Numbered from the stretch's first letter, positions 18,385 through 27,372 are shown. The stretch: 64,000 nt of DNA from CATZDY01 sp045599035 (GCA_045599035.1 JAZRVI010000009.1:1-64000); one strand, 5' to 3'. Program-made: numbers and translations. The notes: generated by a model not told the origin, from the letters alone.

Positions 18385-18496
18385 GCTTTCACCCACTTTT
18401 TTCTTCATTATACTACAAAACAACCCCAAAGTTAACCACGCCAATCAGGTCAGAAACTAATTACTTGCAATTTTAAAAAATTCCATTAAAATTAAC

Positions 18497-18528
18497 AAAA
18501 AAGGAGGAAGTTTGAAAGCTTCCTCCTT
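18497..18528 (-). terminator. Minus-strand terminator-like hairpin
   Basis: AAGGAGGAAG pairs with CTTCCTCCTT around an 8-base loop, and the minus strand continues into TTTTTTG. There is no minus-strand gene just upstream of it, so it would stop transcription antisense to the HTH gene at 18604 or belong to a lost gene. Confidence 0.55.
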
Positions 18529-18603
18529 ACGCCCTAGAAAAAGTCATCATATACGGCACTGATTCTAATACAAACTGAAATCAATATCAAGGAGAGAAAA
18601 AAA

Positions 18604-19059
18604 GTGAAGAAAAAGCATTCAAAAAAAGCCAAGGCTCCAGCTATGGAAACCATCTTGGATCCGGAGGATCTGCCGAGTCTGCCGGATCTCCCAATTTTGC
18701 CAAAAATGACACGCAAAAAAAATAAGAAAAAATCAGAACTAAAAATACCTACAGAGCCTACAAAGTACGAATGGCTTCAAATGAGAGCTTTGTCTCGTAA
18801 AGATCTTTCTTTATCTGCAAAATTGGTTTATTGTTGTTTACTATTGAATTGTTCTCTCCGCAACAGCACATTTTGTTATCAGTCACTAAAAAATTTGATA
18901 ACAATGACAGCTCTTTCTCGGCAAACAATCAGCACGGCTTTGAAACAATTAGCTCAAAAAGATTTAATCAAAATCAGTAGATGTTTCGATCCAGAAACTA
19001 AGGCAAACTTGTCTAACAAGTATGAACTTTCGTTTGACCTCGAAACGACAATAGTATAA
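18604..19059 (+). CDS. HTH_36-like winged-helix DNA-binding protein
   Basis: A 151-residue protein with a GTG start and AAGGAGAG at 7 bp. The first 55 residues are a Lys/Pro-rich linker. Residues about 60-140 form a winged helix with LSLSAKLVYCCLLLNC and LSRQTISTALKQLAQKDLI, the HTH_36 pattern found in plasmid and phage replication initiators. Its 3' flank has 24-bp tandem repeats, which is suggestive of an initiator with its binding sites. No other replication or partition gene is near, so this may be a relic or a chromosomal regulator. Confidence 0.7.
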   Translation: MKKKHSKKAKAPAMETILDPEDLPSLPDLPILPKMTRKKNKKKSELKIPTEPTKYEWLQMRALSRKDLSLSAKLVYCCLLLNCSLRNSTFCYQSLKNLITMTALSRQTISTALKQLAQKDLIKISRCFDPETKANLSNKYELSFDLETTIV

Positions 19060-19692
19060 TCATTACCGCTCCCCCGCTGCTGAAGCAACGGGGACTCGGA
19101 ATAAATTTAAGTGTTTAAGCAATTCTTATTTTTCTGGGACTCGCCAAAAGCCCAATACACATTTTTTCGCAACGGTCAGAAAGCAAGGCTGGCTTCGTCC
19201 ACAGGGCTGAAGCACATGGGGTTTTCGCCCGTAAGCAATTTATAAAAATACTGCAAAGTTTGTATATCAACTAAATTTCCAAAAATAGATTCCCAATACA
19301 TCTCAAATAACAGAATACTCTTAATTTATTTTGTTTTACCTCTATCTTCTATTTCTACATCATATATTATAATAGCAATATTTAAACAGCGTTCCAGCAT
19401 CGCCTGAAATGGTGCTAAAAGTCTGCCTTCTGGTCTATTAAATTGACCTGTATAGTCTAATAGTTATAGATAGGGCTAGTCAAGTAGTTATAGATAGGGA
19501 TAGTCAAGTAATTATAGATAGGGATAGTCAAGTAATTAGGTATCGAAAAGAAAAAATTAATCTATCTACAGGAACGCTTTTGCCCTGCTGCCTGAACAGG
19601 AAATCTTGCTTCTGATATTTTTTTTATGTTAAAATTGGTGGTGGAAACTTAAAAGCAGGAACAGTTTTATCTTGCTCAAATGAGGTGCAGAT
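19060..19692 (+). other. 633-bp gene-free region with repeats
   Basis: No convincing gene. It starts with a CCCCG...CGGGG hairpin around 19072-19093. A segment at 19139-19169 (ACTCGCCAAAAGCCCAATAC and following) recurs upstream of the M23 gene at 49784. The rest is AT-rich and contains the 24-bp tandem repeats at 19461-19532. It could be the remnant of an integrated mobile element around the HTH_36 gene. Confidence 0.6.
19461..19532 (+). repeat. Three tandem 24-bp direct repeats (iteron-like)
   Basis: Units at 19461-19484, 19485-19508 and 19509-19532 read TA[G/A]TTATAGATAGGG[C/A]TAGTCAAG with one or two differences, followed by a partial fourth copy. Size, number and spacing of about two helical turns resemble replication iterons or operator arrays. 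Confidence 0.85.
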
Positions 19693-20430
19693 TTGGTTAA
19701 TAAAAGAAAAGATTTCAACCGATGGGCTGTTTTGGCCGTCAAAAAGGCTTTGTGGGATTATCAGATGATCCAAAGCGGGGAACGCCTGGCTGTAGGTCTT
19801 TCCGGCGGAAAGGACAGCGGAACTCTGCTGTGGCTGCTTTCGGAGGTCAGACGCATTACGCCTTTGAAATTCAAGCTGGAAGGTATCTTTTTGGATTTGG
19901 GCTTTGGGATAGATCCCGCACCCCTGGCTGAATTTTGTCAAAAGCTGCAAGTTCCCTTTCGGAAGATCAAAACCAATATTGCCGAAATTGTTTTTGAAAT
20001 CCGCCGGGAACCCAACCCCTGTTCTCTGTGTGCCAATTTACGCCGGGGAGCCTTGCACAATGCCGCTTTGGAAGCCGACTGTTCCAAAGTAGCTTTGGGG
20101 CATCATCTGGACGATGTAATCGAAACCTTTTTAATGAGCTGGTTTTACACCGGTCAATTTAAAACCTTTGAGCCAAACACCTATCTGGATCACAAAAATA
20201 TCCATCTTTTGCGTCCCATGATTTATTTAAAACAGGAAGAAGTTCAGGCTATAGCCGATTCAGTTCAAGTACCAGTTTTAGTCAATCCTTGTCCCGCCAA
20301 CGGCAACAGCAAGCGGGAGGAAATCCGCCAGCTATTGACCGAATTAAAAAGCCGCTATCCGGATTTGCAGACCAAAACCCTGCACGCTTTGCAAAATTTG
20401 GATTTAAATAATCTTTGGCCGCCGCTTTAA
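19693..20430 (+). CDS. TtcA-like ATP-pyrophosphatase (tRNA thiolation family)
   Basis: A 245-residue PP-loop protein: LSGGKDSGTLLWLL near residue 33, NPCSLCANLRRGALHNAA with the CxxC motif near residue 110, and LGHHLDDVIETFLMSW. This matches the TtcA family that makes 2-thiocytidine at tRNA position 32 through an Fe-S cluster, activating the base as an adenylate. The second CxxC site (VNPCPANGNSKREEIR) keeps only one cysteine in that region. The start is TTG at 19693 with GAGGTG 5 bp upstream. The specific tRNA target is not proven. Confidence 0.8.
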   Translation: MVNKRKDFNRWAVLAVKKALWDYQMIQSGERLAVGLSGGKDSGTLLWLLSEVRRITPLKFKLEGIFLDLGFGIDPAPLAEFCQKLQVPFRKIKTNIAEIVFEIRREPNPCSLCANLRRGALHNAALEADCSKVALGHHLDDVIETFLMSWFYTGQFKTFEPNTYLDHKNIHLLRPMIYLKQEEVQAIADSVQVPVLVNPCPANGNSKREEIRQLLTELKSRYPDLQTKTLHALQNLDLNNLWPPL

Positions 20431-20470
20431 TTTGTATTTTGTATTTTTTCATATTTATCATAAAAATATT

Positions 20471-20499
20471 TTGTCTTTTGGATCTAGATCAGTTATAAT
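20471..20499 (+). promoter_or_regulatory. Sigma-A promoter for the ADP-forming acyl-CoA synthetase
   Basis: TTGTCT (20471-20476) and a perfect TATAAT (20494-20499) with 17-bp spacing, 70 bp upstream of the ATG at 20570. AGGAGTGA provides the ribosome site. Confidence 0.75.
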
Positions 20500-20569
20500 G
20501 AAAGAGTATGTATTATTCACCTATTGGAAATTATTGTTAAGAATATCTTTACAGGAGTGATTTGAAAAA

Positions 20570-22666
20570 ATGATTGATGAAATGTTCAGCCCCAAGAGTG
20601 CAGCCGTAGTAGGTGCTTCCAACAAAGCCGGAAAAGTCGGTTATGCCGTTTTGAAAAATATGATCGACAGCGGTTACAACGGAAAGCTTTATCCGATTAA
20701 CCCCAAAGATCCCGAAGTCCAGGGCTTGCAAGCTTACAAGGACATCAAAGATGTTCCCGAAGCAGTAGACCTGGTAATCATTACGGTTCCGGCCAAAGCG
20801 GTTTTGCCGGTGGTCAAAGACTGTGCCGCCAGCGGAGTTAAATATTTGATTATCATTACTGCCGGCTTTAAAGAAATCGGCGGCGAAGCGGCTGAAATCG
20901 AACAGGAAATGATCCGGATCTCCAAGGAAAGCGGAATGCGGATTTTGGGACCCAACTGCCTGGGCTTAATTGATACTCACACCAATATTAACGCTTCCTT
21001 TGCCGCAGTTTCTCCTTTAAAAGGCGATATTGCTTTTCTGTCCCAAAGCGGAGCTATGCTGGTATCCATCCTGGACTGGAGCCGCTCCATGGGCTTTGGC
21101 TTCAGCAAAGTAGTCAGCATGGGCAACAAAGCCGACTTATGCGAAATTGATTTTATTGAAGAAGCTGCCAATGATCCCTACACCAAAGTTATTTTATGCT
21201 ACCTGGAAGATATTAACGATGGTCCTCGTTTCCTGGATGTTGTTTCCAAGGCCTCCAAGAAAAAACCCATTATTATCCTGAAATCCGGAGTCAGTGCTTC
21301 CGGTGCCAAAGCCGCTTCTTCTCATACTGGAGCTTTGGCCGGCAGCGATTTGGCTTATGACTGTGCCTTCAAGCAATGCGGCGTAATTCGGGTGCATACC
21401 ATGACCGAACTGTTCGATCTGGCCACTGTTTTCTCCAAATGCCCTCTGCCCAAAGGTGATAAGGTTTCCATTATCAGCAACTCCGGCGGCCCCGGAATCA
21501 TTGCTACCGATAATGTAGAAGGAAACGGCCTGACTGTAGCTCGTTACACTCCGGAAACCCTGGCCGCTTTAAGAGAAGGTCTGCCTCCGGAATCCGGCAT
21601 TAATAACCCGGTTGATGTTCTGGGCGATGCCCGCACCGACCGTTATCAATTTGCTCTGGAAACCGTCTGCAAAGACCCGGCTACCGATGTAGTAGTAATT
21701 CTGCTGTGCCAGACTGCAACCACTGAACCGATTGAAACCGGCAATGTTCTGCTGCAATATCGGGATCAATATCCGGATAAGCCTTTCCTGGCTGCTTACA
21801 TGGGCGGCGAAGAATTGCTGAAAGCTGCCAAAATGCTTTCGGACAACAATCTGCCCACCTATACATTCCCGGAACCGGCTGTTTCGGCTGTAGGCAAAAT
21901 GGTCACCTATCGGAAATATAAAGAAGCTCCCCTGGTAGAAAGCGATATTTTGGATCTCAAAGTAGATCAACAAAAGGTTAAAGATATTTTTGCCGCCGTC
22001 AGAAAAGATAACCGCACCGTCTTATTGGGCAGCGAAGCTGCTCATGTAGCCGCTGCCTATGGAATTCCGGCCGCTGCTGTGGAATTGGCCACCAGCCCGG
22101 AAGAAGCCGTTAAAATGGCCGAAGCCATTGGTTATCCGGTGGTAATGAAAATTACTTCTCCCCAGATTATGCATAAATCAGATATTGGCGGAGTTAAAGT
22201 AGGTCTGAAAAATGCGGAAGAAGTTGCCGCTGCTTTCACCGAAATCATGGAAAATGCTGCCAAAGCTGAACCGGAAGCCCGTTTATATGGGGTTGAAGTC
22301 AACGAAATGAAAGAAAAAGGCACCGAACTGTTGATCGGCTTAAACCGGGATGCTCAGTTTGGTCCTCTGGTTGGCTGCGGCATGGGCGGAATTTATGTCA
22401 ACCTGATGAAGGATGTTTCCTTCCGTCTGGTTCAAGGTCTGACCATTGCGGAAATTAAAAATATGCTGGCTGAAACCAAGGTTTATACTTTGCTGAAAGG
22501 CTATCGGGGTGAAGAAGCCAAGGATATTGATGCCGTAGCCGATGCCGTAGGTCGGGTAGCTCGACTGGTTGCCGATTTCCCGGAAATTGCAGAATTGGAT
22601 GTTAACCCGGTCTTTGCCTATGCCAAAGGCTTGAGTGCAGTTGATGTTAAGATCGTTTTAAGCTAA
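20570..22666 (+). CDS. Acetate/acyl-CoA synthetase (ADP-forming), fused alpha-beta
   Basis: A 698-residue protein. The N-terminal CoA-binding Rossmann domain begins MFSPKSAAVVGASNKAGKVG. The CoA-ligase domain carries the catalytic histidine in SSHTGALAGSD, and the C-terminal ATP-grasp domain starts near residue 480 with the AYGIPAAAVELATS and VMKITSPQIMHKSDIGGVK region. It conserves the acyl-CoA bond as ATP during fermentation of amino or organic acids. It stands alone under its own promoter. High use of GCC/GGC/CTG codons suggests strong expression (inference). Confidence 0.9.
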   Translation: MIDEMFSPKSAAVVGASNKAGKVGYAVLKNMIDSGYNGKLYPINPKDPEVQGLQAYKDIKDVPEAVDLVIITVPAKAVLPVVKDCAASGVKYLIIITAGFKEIGGEAAEIEQEMIRISKESGMRILGPNCLGLIDTHTNINASFAAVSPLKGDIAFLSQSGAMLVSILDWSRSMGFGFSKVVSMGNKADLCEIDFIEEAANDPYTKVILCYLEDINDGPRFLDVVSKASKKKPIIILKSGVSASGAKAASSHTGALAGSDLAYDCAFKQCGVIRVHTMTELFDLATVFSKCPLPKGDKVSIISNSGGPGIIATDNVEGNGLTVARYTPETLAALREGLPPESGINNPVDVLGDARTDRYQFALETVCKDPATDVVVILLCQTATTEPIETGNVLLQYRDQYPDKPFLAAYMGGEELLKAAKMLSDNNLPTYTFPEPAVSAVGKMVTYRKYKEAPLVESDILDLKVDQQKVKDIFAAVRKDNRTVLLGSEAAHVAAAYGIPAAAVELATSPEEAVKMAEAIGYPVVMKITSPQIMHKSDIGGVKVGLKNAEEVAAAFTEIMENAAKAEPEARLYGVEVNEMKEKGTELLIGLNRDAQFGPLVGCGMGGIYVNLMKDVSFRLVQGLTIAEIKNMLAETKVYTLLKGYRGEEAKDIDAVADAVGRVARLVADFPEIAELDVNPVFAYAKGLSAVDVKIVLS

Positions 22667-22743
22667 ACTCTTAAAAAAATAAATTTTTCGGCTCTGATTT
22701 GTTAAAATCGGAGCCGTCTATATCTAAACAAGGAGAGATCAAT

Positions 22744-23277
22744 ATGAAATTAACCGGAAGCAAGACCGAAGCTAATATTCTGGCCGCTTTTGCCGGAGAA
22801 TCTCAGGCTCGCAACAAGTACACCTACTTTGCTTCTAAAGCAAGAAAAGAAGGCTATCAGCAGATTGCAGCCATTTTTGAAGAAACTGCCACTAACGAAA
22901 AGGAACACGCCAAAATTTTATTCAAATTATTGGACGGAATCGGCTCAACCGCCGAAAATCTGAAAGCTGCAGCCAAAGGTGAAAACTATGAATGGACTGA
23001 TATGTATGCCAGCTTTGCAGCAACAGCAAGAGAAGAAGGCTTTACCGCTATTGCTGATACCTTTGAAGCCATTGGCAAGATCGAAAAAGAACACGAAGAA
23101 CGCTATTTGGCTTTATTGGCCAATTTAGAAAAAGAACAGGTCTTTAAAAAAGACCAGGAACAGGTTTGGATTTGCCGCAACTGCGGACATATTCATTATG
23201 GCCAGGAAGCCCCGGAAGTCTGCCCGGTTTGTGCTCATTCCCAAGCCTATTTTGAAATAAAAGCTGAAAATTACTAG
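22744..23277 (+). CDS. Rubrerythrin
   Basis: A 177-residue protein. The N-terminal ferritin-like diiron domain has GESQARNKYTYFASKA, EETATNEKEHA and EAIGKIEKEHEERY ligands. The C-terminal rubredoxin-like domain has CRNCGHI and CPVCAH. It is a peroxide reductase typical of anaerobes. ATG at 22744 follows AGGAGAGATCAAT; an upstream TTG at 22699 lies in a hairpin (GGCTC...GAGCC, 22690-22715) and is unlikely to be used. Confidence 0.95.
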   Translation: MKLTGSKTEANILAAFAGESQARNKYTYFASKARKEGYQQIAAIFEETATNEKEHAKILFKLLDGIGSTAENLKAAAKGENYEWTDMYASFAATAREEGFTAIADTFEAIGKIEKEHEERYLALLANLEKEQVFKKDQEQVWICRNCGHIHYGQEAPEVCPVCAHSQAYFEIKAENY

Positions 23278-23310
23278 AAGAATAACAAACCAGCTTCCTT
23301 CATCTCAATT

Positions 23311-23345
23311 ATCTCAATCCACGCACCCCCTGCGGGGTGCGGCAC
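23311..23345 (+). repeat. Solitary sequence resembling a type I-C CRISPR repeat
   Basis: ATCTCAATCCACGCACCCC followed by CTGCGGGGTGCGGCAC closely resembles the reverse complement of type I-C repeats (TTTCAATCCACGC... with an internal GC-rich palindrome). Only one copy exists and no cas gene is near. It may be a relic, or simply a GC-rich hairpin acting as a weak terminator between rubrerythrin and ylbJ. Confidence 0.4.
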
Positions 23346-23375
23346 CCTTTAAGTTCTGCAAATTTGATGTAAACC

Positions 23376-24449
23376 CTAAGCTGCCTGAAAGAAAAATCCC
23401 AACAGCCACAGATAAACTACTGCCAAAACTGCTTGAACCATTCGAGATACTACCAAAACCCCAAAGCGTAAATCAGTGCGGCCAATAAACCCGGCAATTT
23501 GAGATTGTACTGACAAACCGCTCCAGCCTAAAATTAAGCTAATGGCCATCAGCTTTTCGGTTAAAGCTGCCTCACTTCCGGCCGCCATTTGACACCCCAA
23601 AGTCATTTCCCAAAAACCGGCACTCAAAGCTTGCAATACCTCCGGGGAAAATTGCAGGGGAGCTAAAATCCAAGCCAAAACTTCCGCTCCGAACTCTATA
23701 AAACCATTTTCGCTTAAAAGCTGAATTAAAACTGCAAAAATAATAATAAACCCACCGATATATAAAAGGCTTTTGACCGAATTTTGCACAATATCTCCAA
23801 GAATCCGTCCCAAAGGCCTTTGCTCCTCCCGCCAACTGGCGGCCAATTCTCGGCAGGCTCGCAGCCACAAACCACCTTTGCCGGGAGAAAGGGACAGGCT
23901 TGAACTGCCGCCATAAAACCGCATCAAAAAGCCTACGCTCAAAGCAGCCAGATAATGAGCCAGCAAAAGCCACAAACCCGCCTGCGGCTCCTTGAGCATT
24001 CCCACTGCCACCGCTACCAAAATAAACAAAGGGCTGGCATTATTGGTAAAGCTCAAAAGCCGTTCCCCTTCAGCCCGGCTGATTTCCCCTTCCTGCCGCA
24101 GACGAGCCGTCAGCATGGCCGCCAGCGGAGCCCCGGATGTAAACCCCAGACAAAAGACCAGAGCCGCTCCCCCCGGTAAATTAAACCAAGGACGCATTAA
24201 GGGTTCCAGCAAAACCCCCATAAACCGAACTATTCCCAAAACAAGCAGCAATTCCGAAATAATAAAAAAAGGCAGCAAAGAGGGAAAAACCAGTGTCCAC
24301 CAAATATTCAGACCTCGCAAGGCTCCATTAAAAACCAGGCGGGGCTGACTGATCATAGCCAGCAAAAAGATCCCGGCCAGCAAGCAGGCCAGTGCCTTAA
24401 ACAAATAATTCTTTTTGGCCGCCAGACAAATAATCCGGATTCCGGGCAT
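23376..24449 (-). CDS. ylbJ: Sporulation integral membrane protein YlbJ
   Basis: A 357-residue polytopic membrane protein with about eight hydrophobic helices. Gate-domain features match YlbJ: FPSLLPFFIISELLLVLGI and the GFTSGAPLAAMLTARLRQEG motif with the SFTNNASPLFI stretch. YlbJ is needed for spore cortex formation in Bacillus and is transcribed by mother-cell sigma-E (family knowledge). It stands alone on the minus strand. Confidence 0.88.
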   Translation of the reverse strand: MPGIRIICLAAKKNYLFKALACLLAGIFLLAMISQPRLVFNGALRGLNIWWTLVFPSLLPFFIISELLLVLGIVRFMGVLLEPLMRPWFNLPGGAALVFCLGFTSGAPLAAMLTARLRQEGEISRAEGERLLSFTNNASPLFILVAVAVGMLKEPQAGLWLLLAHYLAALSVGFLMRFYGGSSSLSLSPGKGGLWLRACRELAASWREEQRPLGRILGDIVQNSVKSLLYIGGFIIIFAVLIQLLSENGFIEFGAEVLAWILAPLQFSPEVLQALSAGFWEMTLGCQMAAGSEAALTEKLMAISLILGWSGLSVQSQIAGFIGRTDLRFGVLVVSRMVQAVLAVVYLWLLGFFFQAA

Positions 24450-24517
24450 AAGCTTCCCGCCTTTAGTTTAAATTCCTTTTTATGTATATCAATTTGACTT
24501 GAAGCTTATGCAAAAAA

Positions 24518-24554
24518 GCCGGGATCTTTTCTCAAATCCAGAAAAGATCCCGGC
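24518..24554 (-). terminator. Rho-independent terminator of the aconitase/isocitrate dehydrogenase operon
   Basis: The 14-bp stem GCCGGGATCTTTTC / GAAAAGATCCCGGC with a 9-base loop is followed on the minus strand by TTTTTTG, just behind the dehydrogenase stop at 24568. Confidence 0.85.
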
Positions 24555-24567
24555 CATTCGTTTTTAA

Positions 24568-25566
24568 TTAAAGCTTAGCAATAATGGCATCCGCCATTTC
24601 ACTGGTGGAAGCGGTTCCGCCCAGGTCATAGGTAACCTGTTTGTTTTCCTGCAAAACCTGAATAATCGCTTGATTAATTCTTTCGGCTGCTTCCATTTCG
24701 CCCAAATGCTTGAGCATCATTACCCCGGAAAGGGTGATGGCCAAAGGATTGACCTTATTTTGTCCGGCGTGCTTGGGAGCAGAACCATGCACCGGTTCAA
24801 AAACTGCACATTCAAAGCCGATATTGGCTCCGGGAGCCACTCCCAGGCCGCCAACCAAACCGGCACATAAATCGCTGACAATATCCCCATATAAATTAGG
24901 CAGAACCAGCACATCATAATTTTCCGGAGTCTGCACCAGCTTCATGCACATGGCATCCACGATCATATCGTTAAATTCAATATCCGGATAATCCGATGCT
25001 ACTTTGGCAGCCGATTCCAAAAACAGACCATCACTAAATTTCATAATATTGGCCTTATGCACCGCTGTCACCTTTTTGCGGCCTTCCCGCCGAGCTAATT
25101 CAAAAGCATGGCGGGCAATCCGTTCTGAGGCTTCCCGGGTAATAATTTTAATGCTTTCGGCAGCATCCCTGCCCACCTTATGCTCAATTCCAGCATATAA
25201 ATCCTCGGTGTTTTCCCGAACGATAATTAAATCAATATTATCATAGCGGCTGGCAATTCCCGGCAGGGTTTTGGCCGGACGAACATTGGCATACAAATTT
25301 AATTCCTGCCGCAGAGTAACATTAACGCTGCGAAAGCCTTTACCCACCGGAGTAGTCAGCGGACCTTTCAAGGCAATTTTATTTTTACGAATGGAATCCA
25401 GCACATATTCCGGCAGAGGAGTGCCATATTCTTCAATAACCGCTGCTCCTGCCTTTACTTCTTCCCAATTAATCGGCACGCCGGTGGCATCAATAATCCG
25501 CCGAGCCGCCAGAGCAATTTCCGGGCCAATTCCATCTCCCGGAATTAAAGTAACATTATAAGCCAC
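24568..25566 (-). CDS. NAD-type isocitrate dehydrogenase (isocitrate/isopropylmalate dehydrogenase family)
   Basis: A 332-residue beta-decarboxylating dehydrogenase with IPGDGIGPEI at the N-terminus. The substrate loop SVNVTLRQELNLYANVRP and IIVRENTEDLYAGIEHK favour isocitrate over 3-isopropylmalate or homoisocitrate. Later come metal-site DAMCMKLVQTPE and the cofactor region FEPVHGSAPKHAGQNKVNP. It is last of a three-gene operon with small and large aconitase-superfamily subunits (17 and 22 bp gaps), so the operon could convert citrate or a related tricarboxylate to 2-oxoglutarate for glutamate synthesis. Homoisocitrate or isopropylmalate cannot be fully excluded from sequence. Confidence 0.85.
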   Translation of the reverse strand: MAYNVTLIPGDGIGPEIALAARRIIDATGVPINWEEVKAGAAVIEEYGTPLPEYVLDSIRKNKIALKGPLTTPVGKGFRSVNVTLRQELNLYANVRPAKTLPGIASRYDNIDLIIVRENTEDLYAGIEHKVGRDAAESIKIITREASERIARHAFELARREGRKKVTAVHKANIMKFSDGLFLESAAKVASDYPDIEFNDMIVDAMCMKLVQTPENYDVLVLPNLYGDIVSDLCAGLVGGLGVAPGANIGFECAVFEPVHGSAPKHAGQNKVNPLAITLSGVMMLKHLGEMEAAERINQAIIQVLQENKQVTYDLGGTASTSEMADAIIAKL

Positions 25567-25583
25567 AGAACTTTCCTCCTGTA

Positions 25584-26084
25584 CTAATCAAAGTTAAAGC
25601 CGCCGAATTTTTTAAAGTGTTCGGCCAAGCCGCCATCATTTAAAATTTTAATCATAACACCCGGCAGGGGTTTAACCGAAATTTCGGTTCCCTTGGTTTT
25701 ATTGACAATTTTACCCCCGGCCAAATCAACTTCCAGTTGATCCCCTGGTTCAATTTGATCGGTGTTACATTCCAAAACCGGCAGACCGGTATTAATGGCA
25801 TTGCGGTAGAAAATCCGGGCAAAGCTTTTGGCAATTACAGCGGCTACATTGGCATTTTTAATAGCCAAAGGAGCCTGCTCCCGCGAGGATCCGCAGCCAA
25901 AATTTCGACCGGCTACAATAAAATCGCCGTTTTCTACTTTATTATAAAAGTCCGGATCCAAATCCTCCATAACATGCTTGGCCAATTCTTTCATATCCAG
26001 GGTTTTGAATTTATATTTGCCGGAGATAATATAATCGGTATTGACATCATCCCCAAATTTATGGGTTTTTCCAGTAAAAATCAC
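25584..26084 (-). CDS. Aconitase/3-isopropylmalate dehydratase-type small subunit
   Basis: A 166-residue swivelling domain with GDDVNTDYIISGKYK, GRNFGCGSSREQAPLAIK and the FARIFYRNAINTGLPVLEC region. The flexible specificity loop after TDYI reads SGKYKFKT, which does not match a textbook LeuD or homoaconitase motif I can name. Pairing with the isocitrate dehydrogenase gene suggests aconitase activity. Confidence 0.85.
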   Translation of the reverse strand: MIFTGKTHKFGDDVNTDYIISGKYKFKTLDMKELAKHVMEDLDPDFYNKVENGDFIVAGRNFGCGSSREQAPLAIKNANVAAVIAKSFARIFYRNAINTGLPVLECNTDQIEPGDQLEVDLAGGKIVNKTKGTEISVKPLPGVMIKILNDGGLAEHFKKFGGFNFD

Positions 26085-26106
26085 TTTTGACTCACCTGCT
26101 TTCTGC

Positions 26107-27372
26107 TTATTTAATAAAAGGACGGGGATCGGTAATCTGGCCTTTTAAGGCAGAAGCGGCTACTGTAGCCGGTGAGCCTAAATAAATAAAGGCATTACCA
26201 TTACCCATCCGACCTTTGAAGTTACGGTTGGCGGTGGAAATAACATTTTCTCCATCTGATGGAACCCCGTTGTGAGTGCCGACGCAAGGCCCGCAGCCCG
26301 GAGTTACCACGGCTGCTCCAGCCAAAACCAGCTTTTCAATAGTACCATCTTGAATGGCTTCCAGATAAATCTTTTTGGAGGCCGGAGCTACAATAAAGCG
26401 GACATTGGGAGCAATATGCTGGCCAGCCAAAATGGAAGCAGCAATATGCAGATCTTCCAGCCGTCCATTGGTGCAGGTGCCAATAAAAGCCTGCTGAATT
26501 GGAGTACCTTCCACTTCTTTCAGGGGGCAAACATTATCCACCCGATGGGGTTTGGCAATTTGCGGCTCCAGATTGGACACATCATATTCTTTAACTGCGG
26601 CATATTGAGCATCCGGATCAGCTTGAACCGCCGTAAAGTCAGCCGAGCCGAACTTTTTCAGCCAGGCAAAGGTTTTTTCGTCAGCATTCATCAAACCGGC
26701 TTTGGCTCCCATTTCAATGGCCATATTAGACATGGTGAAACGAGCATCCATGGATAAAGCGGAAATAGCTTCTCCCACAAATTCAGCGGCCAGATAGGTG
26801 GCTCCGTCAGCAGTAACCTGACCAATTAAATATAAAATCAAGTCCTTGCTGAAAACGCCCTTGGGCAAACGGCCATTGCAAACAAATTTAATGGTTTCCG
26901 GCACCTTAAACCACATTTTACCGGAAATCATTCCTCCGGCCAGGTCGGTGGAACCAACACCGGTGGAAAAAGCATTTAAAGCCCCATAGGTGCAGGTATG
27001 GCTGTCCGCTCCAATTACCAGAGAACCAGGGCCAACTTTACCGGTTTCCGGGATCAGCTGGTGACAAACCCCTTCTCCAATATCAAACATCTTAAAGCCC
27101 TTGGCTGAAGAAAATTCCCGCATCAGCTTGTGCAAGGCCGAAACCCCTTCCAAGGGACTGGGGGCACTGTGGTCAATCACAAAAGCCACTTTGCTTTGGT
27201 CAAAAACTTTGCTTCCGTTCATATTTTCAAAAGCTTTGATGGCCAGAGGAGAGGTTCCGTCCTGACCCATAATGAAATCTACCTGGGCAACTACAATCTC
27301 GTTTGCCTGAGCCAAATGGCCGCTGTGGGCTGACAAGATTTTTTCAATGATTGTTTGTCCCAAAATTATCAC
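26107..27372 (-). CDS. Aconitase/3-isopropylmalate dehydratase-type large subunit
   Basis: A 421-residue 4Fe-4S dehydratase subunit: FIGTCTNGRLEDL and TPGCGPCVGTHNG supply the three cluster cysteines, and IGADSHTCTYGALNAF is conserved. Bacterial LeuC is usually about 465 residues; this shorter form is the archaeal/clostridial HacA-LeuC type that includes aconitase, homoaconitase and isopropylmalate isomerase. GTG start at 27372 with AAGGAAAGAA. It is the first gene of the operon. Confidence 0.87.
   Translation of the reverse strand: MIILGQTIIEKILSAHSGHLAQANEIVVAQVDFIMGQDGTSPLAIKAFENMNGSKVFDQSKVAFVIDHSAPSPLEGVSALHKLMREFSSAKGFKMFDIGEGVCHQLIPETGKVGPGSLVIGADSHTCTYGALNAFSTGVGSTDLAGGMISGKMWFKVPETIKFVCNGRLPKGVFSKDLILYLIGQVTADGATYLAAEFVGEAISALSMDARFTMSNMAIEMGAKAGLMNADEKTFAWLKKFGSADFTAVQADPDAQYAAVKEYDVSNLEPQIAKPHRVDNVCPLKEVEGTPIQQAFIGTCTNGRLEDLHIAASILAGQHIAPNVRFIVAPASKKIYLEAIQDGTIEKLVLAGAAVVTPGCGPCVGTHNGVPSDGENVISTANRNFKGRMGNGNAFIYLGSPATVAASALKGQITDPRPFIK

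Noticed and set aside
22690..22715. Hairpin GGCTCTGATTT / AAATCGGAGCC as terminator of the acyl-CoA synthetase gene
   Set aside because: It has no T-run on the plus strand; the T-run faces the other strand, so I do not call it a terminator.
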